DNA of 64,000 nucleotides from contig CP133958.1 in assembly GCA_036251205.1 (NCBI GenBank), positions 2,655,210 to 2,719,209 of the forward strand, in the 5' to 3' direction. Numbering within the stretch: the stretch's first letter is position 1; every line of letters starts with the position of its first letter. The stretch comes from Orbaceae bacterium BiB (lineage in GTDB: Bacteria; Pseudomonadota; Gammaproteobacteria; Enterobacterales; Orbaceae). Below, piece after piece: positions 57,518 to 64,000 of this stretch. The notes under the pieces were generated by a model. The model saw nothing but the letters and a program-made list of their open reading frames with translations, was not told the origin of the DNA and did not search any database. The position numbers were made by a program, and so were the translations under genes.

Positions 57518-58165
57518 TAAAAAAGTAACAACTTCTTCTTTTTTCCAGCGTATTTGTGGCGATTGTGGATTTTTACGATATCCAAATGGTAGACATAATG
57601 CAACGTCAAAGTTATTAATGCTAAATTGTGGTTTGATCGCTTCTAGTATTGCCATAACTTTATTATGTTCGAAACCACCAATTGCACATGAATCAATTCC
57701 ATAATATGCTGCGGCTGTCATCATATTTGCGCTTGGAATATAGCATTGCATTTCAGCCCAGTTATCAATACTGACACCTTCAGGTAAACCATTAGTACAG
57801 TAATTAATGAAATATTGACATGCGGCATCAAGTTCAAAAGATACACCTTCTGTTGGCAAATTTCGACGAACGGTTTGTCTTAGATATTCGCTCTGCATGG
57901 TGAATTGTACTGCTTTACGATAAAGCACAATAACTAAATGTGAACAACTCATTATTTGTGGTTGGTTATAACATGCTGAACTCAATTTTTGTTTAATATC
58001 TGCATCGCTAATTACCACAAAGTGCCAAGGTTCCATACCAAAAGAGGATGGCGATTTTCGGCCTGCATCCAAAATCGCATCAAGATCGTTTGGTGCAATT
58101 TTTTTAGTTTCATCAAAAACTTTGCAGGCATGACGAAAATCAAAAGCTTGGGAAAGTTTGTTCAT
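57515..58165 (-). CDS. FMN-dependent nitroreductase-family NAD(P)H oxidoreductase
   Basis: 216 residues from ATG 58165, preceded by TGGAGAAAAT (a start 12 codons earlier overlaps ampG and is less likely). FMN-binding FDFRHACKVFD near the N-terminus, GRKSPSSFGMEPWHFVVI, and GIDSCAIGGFEHNKV with the late GYRKNPQSPQIRW are usual for NfsB-type enzymes. It likely reduces quinones or nitro compounds; physiological substrate unknown. 17 bases downstream of ampG and probably co-transcribed. Confidence 0.88.
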   Translation of the reverse strand: MNKLSQAFDFRHACKVFDETKKIAPNDLDAILDAGRKSPSSFGMEPWHFVVISDADIKQKLSSACYNQPQIMSCSHLVIVLYRKAVQFTMQSEYLRQTVRRNLPTEGVSFELDAACQYFINYCTNGLPEGVSIDNWAEMQCYIPSANMMTAAAYYGIDSCAIGGFEHNKVMAILEAIKPQFSINNFDVALCLPFGYRKNPQSPQIRWKKEEVVTFL

Positions 58166-58182
58166 ATTTTCTCCAGTATAAA

Positions 58183-59451
58183 TTATATTTTTTCTTGCCA
58201 TGGTGCTACTTTAAAGAGTAGTAACATTCCAGGGATGGCAAGTATGGTACACAACCAAAAGAAATTTGTCCAACCTACGCTATCTACTATAAATCCGGTT
58301 GAAGCATTAATTAATGTTCTTGGAATAGAGGCGAAGCTGGTAAATAAAGCAAATTGTGTTGCTGTATAAAGTGGGTTGGTAGTTTTTGCAATAAAAGAGA
58401 CAAAAGCGGCTGTTCCTAAACCAACGCCGAGAGCTTCAAAGCTAATTACAAAAGCTAATAACAAGAGTTGATGCGATTTTATTTCCTCAAAAGGGCCTTC
58501 AATCGATAGCCATACAAAGCCTAATATTGAAAGTAACTGAACAGCTCCAAATAACCATAATGCTCGATTAATCCCGATTTTGAGCATTAATATTCCACCC
58601 ATTAAGGCGCCAATAACACTTGGCCATAGTCCCGCATTTTTAGCTATTAAGCCAATATCAATTTTACTATATCCCATTTCTAAATAGAAAGGGGTGGCAA
58701 GCGCCGTTGCCATACTATCGCCAAGTTTATAGAGAAAAATGAAGGCCAAAATTAGGAGCGCAGACTTTAAGCCACTACGATTTATAAACTCTACAAATGG
58801 TTTAATAAAGATATCTTCAATACGCTGTTTCGATGGTAGTCGATTAATCGGTTCTTTCACTAATAGTGTCACGATGATTGCAGGAAACATGAAACAGGCG
58901 GTAATAATAAAAACAATATCCCATGCATAGTAATTTGACAGTATCAAAGATAGTGAGCCTGGAACTAAACCGGCTATTCGATAACTATTAATATGAATAC
59001 TATTACCTAACCCCAACTCCTGATCGGTAAGTAGTTCACGCCTAAATGCATCTAAAGCTATATCTTGTGTTGCTGAAAAAAAAGCAATCGCAAAGCTAAG
59101 TGAGGCAATAAGGACAATATTGAGTTGTGGAGATAAAAATCCCATACTTGCAATAATGACGAATAAAATTAACTGTGTTAATAACATCCATCCTTTACGT
59201 CTACCTAGATTAAATGGTGAAATATTATCCATAAAAGGTGACCAGACAAATTTCCACACATAAGGAACTTGAGTTAGCGTAAAAATACCGATAGTTTTAA
59301 TGCTTACGCCTTCACTCGCAAGCCAAGCGGGCATTAATTGTAAAAGGATATAAAGTGGTAATCCTGAAGCAAAGCCAGTGAATATGCAAATAAGCATTTT
59401 TGTTATAAAATCAACACTGATTATTGATTGTTTATTCGACTGGTCATTCAT
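58183..59451 (-). CDS. ampG: Muropeptide permease AmpG (MFS)
   Basis: 422 residues, 12 membrane segments. GFASGLPLYILLQLMPAWL (in TM1), VPYVWKFVWSPFMD, SATQDIALDAFRRELL and FLYKLGDSMATALATPFYLE are characteristic of AmpG. It imports GlcNAc-1,6-anhydroMurNAc peptides for cell-wall recycling and is needed for AmpC-type beta-lactamase induction where that exists. Shorter than E. coli AmpG (491) because it lacks the C-terminal extension. Confidence 0.92.
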   Translation of the reverse strand: MNDQSNKQSIISVDFITKMLICIFTGFASGLPLYILLQLMPAWLASEGVSIKTIGIFTLTQVPYVWKFVWSPFMDNISPFNLGRRKGWMLLTQLILFVIIASMGFLSPQLNIVLIASLSFAIAFFSATQDIALDAFRRELLTDQELGLGNSIHINSYRIAGLVPGSLSLILSNYYAWDIVFIITACFMFPAIIVTLLVKEPINRLPSKQRIEDIFIKPFVEFINRSGLKSALLILAFIFLYKLGDSMATALATPFYLEMGYSKIDIGLIAKNAGLWPSVIGALMGGILMLKIGINRALWLFGAVQLLSILGFVWLSIEGPFEEIKSHQLLLLAFVISFEALGVGLGTAAFVSFIAKTTNPLYTATQFALFTSFASIPRTLINASTGFIVDSVGWTNFFWLCTILAIPGMLLLFKVAPWQEKI

Positions 59452-59647
59452 TGAATTAGGGTATATTTTTAGTTGGGTTATTACTGATTTTTATTAAGTA
59501 TATCATAGGTTCTTTCCCCTGATATATGGTTAATATAATTTTATGTTTTTCGTTGTATTTTATTGACTATCATTATTATCGATTTACCTTTAGGGTGGCT
59601 CGTGTTATTAATAGATATGAAGTTTATTTTTACAAAAGGTGGATGAT

Positions 59648-60646
59648 ATGCAAAACAAAATTAGAGTCGCAGTCTTTAGTAGTAAACATTATGATCGTGA
59701 ACACTTAGAAATAGCTAATAAACGTTTTAATTTTGATATTGAATATTATGAATATAAGTTAAATAGTACTACGGCGATTACCGCAAAAGGGTTTGACGCT
59801 GTTTGCCTTTTTGTTAATGATGTCGCAGATAAAAAGACATTAGAAGTACTAGCATCATTAGGTATCAAAATTTTAGCTTTACGTTGTGCAGGTTTTGATA
59901 ATGTTGATTTAGATGTTGCCCACAAATTAGGTATTTCTGTTGTACGTGTTCCGGCGTATTCTCCGGAAGCTGTTGCAGAACATGCTGTTGCGTTAATGAT
60001 GACGCTTAATCGTCGAACTCATAAAGCTTATCAACGTACTCGTGATGCGAATTTCTCTCTCGACGGTTTAACAGGTTTTAATATGCATGGACGTGTTGCT
60101 GGCGTGATTGGTACTGGTAAAATTGGTCAAGCTGTGATACGAATTTTAAAAGGATTTGGTATGAGTATTCTAGCCTATGATCCTTATCCTTCTAAAGTTG
60201 CTGAGGAATTAGGGGCTACTTATGTAGACTTGAATGAGCTTTATTCTAAATCCGATGTTATTACTTTGCATTGTCCAATGACACCCGAAAACTACCATTT
60301 ATTAAATGCACAATCATTTAGCCAAATGAAAGATGGCGTGATGATTATTAATACTAGCCGAGGTGCATTACTTGATTCAGCGGCTGCGATTGACGCACTG
60401 AAACAATCAAAAATAGGTGCTCTTGGTATGGATGTTTATGAAAATGAACGGGATCTATTTTTTGAAGATAAATCAAATGATGTTATTCAAGATGATGTAT
60501 TCCGCCGTTTATCTGCTTGTCATAATGTTCTTTTTACAGGACATCAAGCATTTTTAACCCAAGAAGCCTTATTGAATATTTCTGATACTACGTTGAGTAA
60601 TATTCAATTAGTGATGAAGGGTGATAAATGCCCAAATATTGTATAA
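59648..60646 (+). CDS. ldhA: D-lactate dehydrogenase (fermentative) LdhA
   Basis: 332 residues (E. coli LdhA 329). D-isomer 2-hydroxyacid dehydrogenase: RCAGFDNVDLD, PAYSPEAVAEHAVALM, NAD motif GTGKIGQAVI, NTSRGALLDSAA with the catalytic Arg, the Glu in YENERDLFFED, and the His in TGHQAFLTQEAL. It reduces pyruvate to D-lactate, fitting a fermentative gut life together with citrate fermentation. ATG 59648 follows AAGGTGG; a GTG at 59639 is possible. Confidence 0.94.
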   Translation: MQNKIRVAVFSSKHYDREHLEIANKRFNFDIEYYEYKLNSTTAITAKGFDAVCLFVNDVADKKTLEVLASLGIKILALRCAGFDNVDLDVAHKLGISVVRVPAYSPEAVAEHAVALMMTLNRRTHKAYQRTRDANFSLDGLTGFNMHGRVAGVIGTGKIGQAVIRILKGFGMSILAYDPYPSKVAEELGATYVDLNELYSKSDVITLHCPMTPENYHLLNAQSFSQMKDGVMIINTSRGALLDSAAAIDALKQSKIGALGMDVYENERDLFFEDKSNDVIQDDVFRRLSACHNVLFTGHQAFLTQEALLNISDTTLSNIQLVMKGDKCPNIV

Positions 60647-60684
60647 TAGAAATATAGTCATCATGATTATTTAAATCAATTACT

Positions 60685-60719
60685 TTCAAGTCTAGTTAAT
60701 TAAACGAACTAGACTTGAA
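60685..60719. terminator. Perfect 13-bp bidirectional hairpin between ldhA and yceF
   Basis: TTCAAGTCTAGTT/AACTAGACTTGAA (60685-60697, 60707-60719) around a 9-base loop, in the 94-base gap between convergent genes. Confidence 0.75.
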
Positions 60720-60740
60720 GTGTAAGCAGAGATATCAATA

Positions 60741-61334
60741 TTATGGCGTTATCAGCAATGGATTGTAACCCATTTCAGTCATAATTTTAGTTAATTTGAT
60801 GAGTGGTAGGCCTACTAATGCATTAATATCATTCCCTTCAAATTTTTCAAATAATGTGATTCCCAGTTCATCACATTTAAAACTACCCGCACATTGGAGA
60901 GGCATCTCTTTTGCAATATAAGAGGCAATTTCCGCTTCGCTTAGGGGTCTAAATGTAACTTGAAAAGGTTCAAAAATCGTAACACTTTGTTGAGTTTGAG
61001 CATTAATAACCGATAATCCAGTATAAAATGAAAAAGTTTTACCACTACTTTTTGATAATTGTAATTTAGCATTTTCGACGGTATGCGGTTTACCGACTAT
61101 TTGTCCATCTAACACGCCAACTTGATCAGAACCGATAATAATAGTTTCGGTACCAATATAATTTTTTGCCACCGATTGTGCTTTTATATACGATAGGCGT
61201 AAAACTAAATCTTTTGCATTTTCATTTAATAACGGTGTTTCATCGCATTCTGGAGCTATGCAATCAAAGGGAATCGCTAGTTTTTTAAGAATCTTTTTAC
61301 GTGATTCAGATGTTGAGGCTAAAATAAGTTTCAT
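60741..61334 (-). CDS. yceF: Maf-family nucleotide pyrophosphatase YceF (m7GTP-type)
   Basis: 197 residues. LASTSESRKKILKKL start, APECDETP, IIGSDQVGVLDG with the general-base Asp, and QCAGSFKCDELGITLFEKFEG match the YceF subgroup, which in E. coli cleaves 7-methyl-GTP, rather than the dTTP/UTP subgroup (YhdE). Probably house-cleaning of modified nucleotides. Directly follows the GNAT gene. Confidence 0.92.
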   Translation of the reverse strand: MKLILASTSESRKKILKKLAIPFDCIAPECDETPLLNENAKDLVLRLSYIKAQSVAKNYIGTETIIIGSDQVGVLDGQIVGKPHTVENAKLQLSKSSGKTFSFYTGLSVINAQTQQSVTIFEPFQVTFRPLSEAEIASYIAKEMPLQCAGSFKCDELGITLFEKFEGNDINALVGLPLIKLTKIMTEMGYNPLLITP

Positions 61335-61335
61335 A

Positions 61336-61740
61336 TTAAGTATTCATTAATGTCCATGCCGAAGGGTGAGCACTAAAACCAAGGAGTGGATAGTAGTTAA
61401 CTGCTTGTGGTGCAGATAGTAAAACAATCCTACATTCGGGGGTGGTGTTGTTTTGTACTTCTTCAATAAGATGTTTACCAATCCCTTGTTTTTGGTAGTG
61501 CTCATCAACAGCTAAATCAGCCAAATAAGTGGTATATACAAAATCTGTTAAACAACGAGCAATACCGACTAATCGAGTATTATCCCAAGCTGTAATAATC
61601 AGGTTAGCATTATCTAACATAGCTTGGAAGCGAGTTTTATCGCTAAGAGGGCGTCTTTCCCCCAATGAACAATGACTATATAAGTTTAATGTTTCTTCTA
61701 ATTGCGGTTTTATATCTGCACGATAGATTATTTTATTCAT
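61336..61740 (-). CDS. GNAT-family N-acetyltransferase
   Basis: 134 residues. The acetyl-CoA-binding motif A is DLAVDEHYQKQGIGKHLIEE, with YPLLGFSAHPSAW near the end. Small free-standing acetyltransferase; substrate unknown (similar ones act on amines or protein N-termini). ATG 61740 overlaps the galE stop by 8 bases; a start four codons upstream is equally open. The gene is squeezed between galE and yceF in one transcript. Confidence 0.85.
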   Translation of the reverse strand: MNKIIYRADIKPQLEETLNLYSHCSLGERRPLSDKTRFQAMLDNANLIITAWDNTRLVGIARCLTDFVYTTYLADLAVDEHYQKQGIGKHLIEEVQNNTTPECRIVLLSAPQAVNYYPLLGFSAHPSAWTLMNT

Positions 61741-62749
61741 TTGGATACCCATTCGGATTTTTCATTTGCCAATTCCAACTATCTTTAGCCATCTCATCTA
61801 GCGTATATTGGGTTTGCCAATCGAGTTCCTGTTTGGCTCTTGACGCATCGGCCCAAAATGCAGCAATATCTCCGGCTCGTCGTTCGACAATTTGATAGGC
61901 GAGTTTATGACCACACGCTTTTTCATAAGCAGCAATAACTTCAAGCACACTGTTACCTATGCCTGAACCTAAATTATAAATATGTATACCTGATTTATTG
62001 ATCTGTTTTAAGGCTGCAACATGACCAATTGCTAAGTCCTCAACGCGAATATAATCTCTTACACCAGTGCCATCTTTAGTTGGGTAGTCATTACCATATA
62101 CAGATAACTTTTCTCGTTTACCTATTGCTACTTGTGAAATATAAGGCATTAAATTATTTGGAATACCTTGAGGGTCTTCTCCCATTAGTCCAGATGGATG
62201 AGCGCCAACAGGGTTGAAGTAGCGTAATAACGAAATACTCCACTCTTTTTCAGCATTTGATAGATCGATATAGCTCTGCTCGACCATAAATTTACTCCAG
62301 CCATACGGATTAGTGATATTTCCCGTCGGATAGCTTTCTACGTAAGGGACAGGATTTTTTTCACCATAGACTGTCGCTGATGAACTAAAAATTAAGTTTT
62401 TTACATTGTTATCTCGCATGACTTGCGCTAAACAGATTGAACCATAAACATTCTTTTCATAATACTCGAGTGGTTTTATTACGGATTCGCCAACAGCCTT
62501 TAAACCAGCAAAATGAATAACTGCCGTAAAGTCATGTTTTTTAAAAATGGAGTCAACAAACGGTTTATCACAAATATCACCGTAGTAGAATTGCGGTGTA
62601 AAACTAGTAATTTGTTTTATACGCTGTAATACGCTTTTCTTACTATTGTATAAATTATCGATAATAATGGGATTATATCCAGCTTCAATAAGTTTAACAC
62701 AAGTATGACTGCCAATATAACCGAGTCCACCAGTAACAAGAATATTCAT
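61733..62749 (-). CDS. galE: UDP-glucose 4-epimerase GalE
   Basis: 338 residues (E. coli 338). Rossmann GGLGYIGSHTCVKLIEAGY, the catalytic YGWSK (Tyr-x3-Lys) after SSATVYGE, and EKACGHKLAYQIVERRAGDI (20 residues). It interconverts UDP-glucose and UDP-galactose for galactose use and surface polysaccharides. No galT/galK next to it, so envelope synthesis may be its main job. Heads the galE-GNAT-yceF transcript. Confidence 0.97.
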   Translation of the reverse strand: MNILVTGGLGYIGSHTCVKLIEAGYNPIIIDNLYNSKKSVLQRIKQITSFTPQFYYGDICDKPFVDSIFKKHDFTAVIHFAGLKAVGESVIKPLEYYEKNVYGSICLAQVMRDNNVKNLIFSSSATVYGEKNPVPYVESYPTGNITNPYGWSKFMVEQSYIDLSNAEKEWSISLLRYFNPVGAHPSGLMGEDPQGIPNNLMPYISQVAIGKREKLSVYGNDYPTKDGTGVRDYIRVEDLAIGHVAALKQINKSGIHIYNLGSGIGNSVLEVIAAYEKACGHKLAYQIVERRAGDIAAFWADASRAKQELDWQTQYTLDEMAKDSWNWQMKNPNGYPNE

Positions 62750-62950
62750 TTTGTCTCCATATTTGGAACGAAATAGCTATATGTTATAGCTAGTTATGGT
62801 TTGCTATAGTATCAGAAATTAGTTCATTTTTGAGTGAAATTTTATTAAATAATGAGAATTAATCTTGGGTAAAGAGATCGCTATCATTGATAGATATGGT
62901 ATATCATATAATTTATATTGGTCGATATTAGTACTAATGCTAAAATATTT

Positions 62951-62975
62951 TCAACCATAATCAATTTATGGTTGA
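62951..62975. promoter_or_regulatory. Perfect 10-bp inverted repeat upstream of ffs
   Basis: TCAACCATAA/TTATGGTTGA around TCAAT, followed by TTTTAAGTTTATTT. It lies 37 bases before the 4.5S RNA. Nothing on the plus strand needs terminating here, so it may be an operator or a leftover terminator. The remaining 200 bases upstream (62750-62950) hold no gene. Confidence 0.45.
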
Positions 62976-63012
62976 TTTTAAGTTTATTTAATGGATAATG
63001 TTCAACCTCTAT

Positions 63013-63121
63013 GGAGATTCTATGGGTCCTCTTGCAACATTTGCTTGCTCATCAGGTCAGGTCCGGAAGGAAGCAGCCAAAGTAGGTTATGTGTGTGTGA
63101 GATGTGGCTGATAGGATCTCC
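63013..63121 (+). ncRNA. ffs: 4.5S / SRP RNA
   Basis: Signal recognition particle RNA, about 109 nt. The near-invariant domain IV core is at 63055-63078 (AGGTCAGGTCCGGAAGGAAG then CAGCC), containing the GGAA tetraloop and the asymmetric loop that binds Ffh. The ends pair as GGAGATTCTA with TAGGATCTCC (one G-T pair), giving the long hairpin of the E. coli type. SRP RNA with Ffh targets nascent membrane proteins. Confidence 0.96.
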
Positions 63122-63305
63122 TCCAATTTTTACACTATATTCATATATTACAACAAAAAAATAACGAATTTGAATACATCCTCACTCTTTATACTTAATC
63201 AATGATAGCCTCCTTTATATTTTTGTGTTCAATTACTTTAAATTTGCTAATTTATCTATATAGTATAATGTCAGTTAAATATATTTTTTATAGGAATAAC
63301 GTTCT

Positions 63306-64000
63306 ATGATGCGCATCGGTCTTTTTATTCTCACTAACTTAGCGGTTATGTTTATATTTGGTATCGTCTTAAGTATTTTCGGTGTTGATGGTCGAAGCAT
63401 TACTGGTTTATTAATTTTTGCTGCACTTTTTGGTTTTGGCGGTTCGTTTGTTTCACTGTTATTATCTAAAAGTATGGCACTACGTGCCGTAGGTGGCCAA
63501 GTAATTAAACAGCCTCGTAATGCTCAAGAGCAGTGGCTATTTGATGTTGTTCGTCGTCAATCGGAACAAGCCAATATTAAAATGCCAGAAGTTGTGATCT
63601 ATAAGGCTGCAGATATGAATGCCTTTGCAACAGGGGCTAGACGCGATAATTCATTGATTGCGGTAAGTACTGCTTTATTAGAAACGATGACTCGTGATGA
63701 GGCTGAAGCTGTTATCGCTCATGAAATTAGTCATGTTGCTAATGGTGATATGGTGACGATGACCTTACTACAAGGTATATTGAATACGTTTGTTATTTTT
63801 ATTTCCCGTTTTCTGGCTCAGATTGTATCGCAAGCACTATCAGAACGTAATCGTGAAATGTCAACCATCGCGTATTACGTGATTATTATGTTATTTGAGT
63901 TTGTTTTTGGTATTTTAGCCAGCATTATTACGATGTGGTTTTCTCGTCGTCGTGAATTTTATGCTGATGCAGGATCTGCAAAAATTGTTGGCACACATAA
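63306..64000 (+). CDS. htpX: Membrane zinc protease HtpX, N-terminal part (runs off window)
   Basis: 231 complete codons from ATG 63306 to the window edge. [20 protein letters not shown] (TM1), a second membrane segment ([20 protein letters not shown]), [21 protein letters not shown] and the zinc motif [12 protein letters not shown]. HtpX is an inner-membrane protease that helps FtsH clear misfolded membrane proteins. The frame is open to base 64000. About 60 residues and the last zinc ligand are outside. Confidence 0.95.
   Translation, partial: MMRIGLFILTNLAVMFIFGIVLSIFGVDGRSITGLLIFAALFGFGGSFVSLLLSKSMALRAVGGQVIKQPRNAQEQWLFDVVRRQSEQANIKMPEVVIYKAADMNAFATGARRDNSLIAVSTALLETMTRDEAEAVIAHEISHVANGDMVTMTLLQGILNTFVIFISRFLAQIVSQALSERNREMSTIAYYVIIMLFEFVFGILASIITMWFSRRREFYADAGSAKIVGTH

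Overview
This window looks like the chromosome of an AT-rich, host-associated gammaproteobacterium. Almost every housekeeping protein is close to its Enterobacterales or Pasteurellales orthologue, but the operons are thinned relative to E. coli. Examples are argH-oxyR-fabR without sthA, and gmk-rpoZ-spoT-recG without trmH. The best guess is Orbaceae (Gilliamella or Orbus type, insect gut); this is inference from protein character and base composition, not a database match.

Layout. 1-3.7 kb is a prophage remnant: the end of an IS3-family element with a programmed -1 frameshift site has cut the 5' end off a tail-fibre gene, and a second, related fibre gene follows. pagP (outer-membrane lipid A palmitoyltransferase) comes next. 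4.5-14.7 kb is a citrate fermentation island: citG, the CitA/CitB (DpiB/DpiA) two-component system, a CitS Na+/citrate symporter, a FAH-family enzyme, then citCDEFX. No oadGAB genes are present, so the FAH-family protein is a candidate oxaloacetate decarboxylase. clpB follows with a sigma-32-like promoter, then a TetR/DMT-exporter pair, a PQQ glucose dehydrogenase (gcd), and a DeoR regulator with an M24-like protein that lacks several metal ligands.

24.7-29.4 kb is argCBGH behind a textbook pair of ARG boxes, followed by oxyR-fabR, ppa, darP, pmbA, a SulP transporter and yfaY. At 37-38.5 kb two divergent neighbours, a secreted PEBP/YbhB-like protein and an AraC regulator, each carry one early in-frame stop codon and are otherwise intact. 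Next is a consensus LexA box in front of a radical-SAM DNA repair gene and its DUF4130 partner. This SOS-controlled pair is the most interesting little-described module here. recG, spoT, rpoZ and gmk follow on the minus strand.

46.4-64 kb holds an orphan GIDE-like membrane protein, the leuABCD operon with a complete leader peptide and attenuator, hxpB, tmaR, pyrF-yciH, tmk-holB, a 62-aa unknown gene, a nitroreductase, ampG, ldhA, galE-GNAT-yceF, the 4.5S SRP RNA gene (ffs) and the start of htpX. No tRNA, rRNA or CRISPR array was seen.
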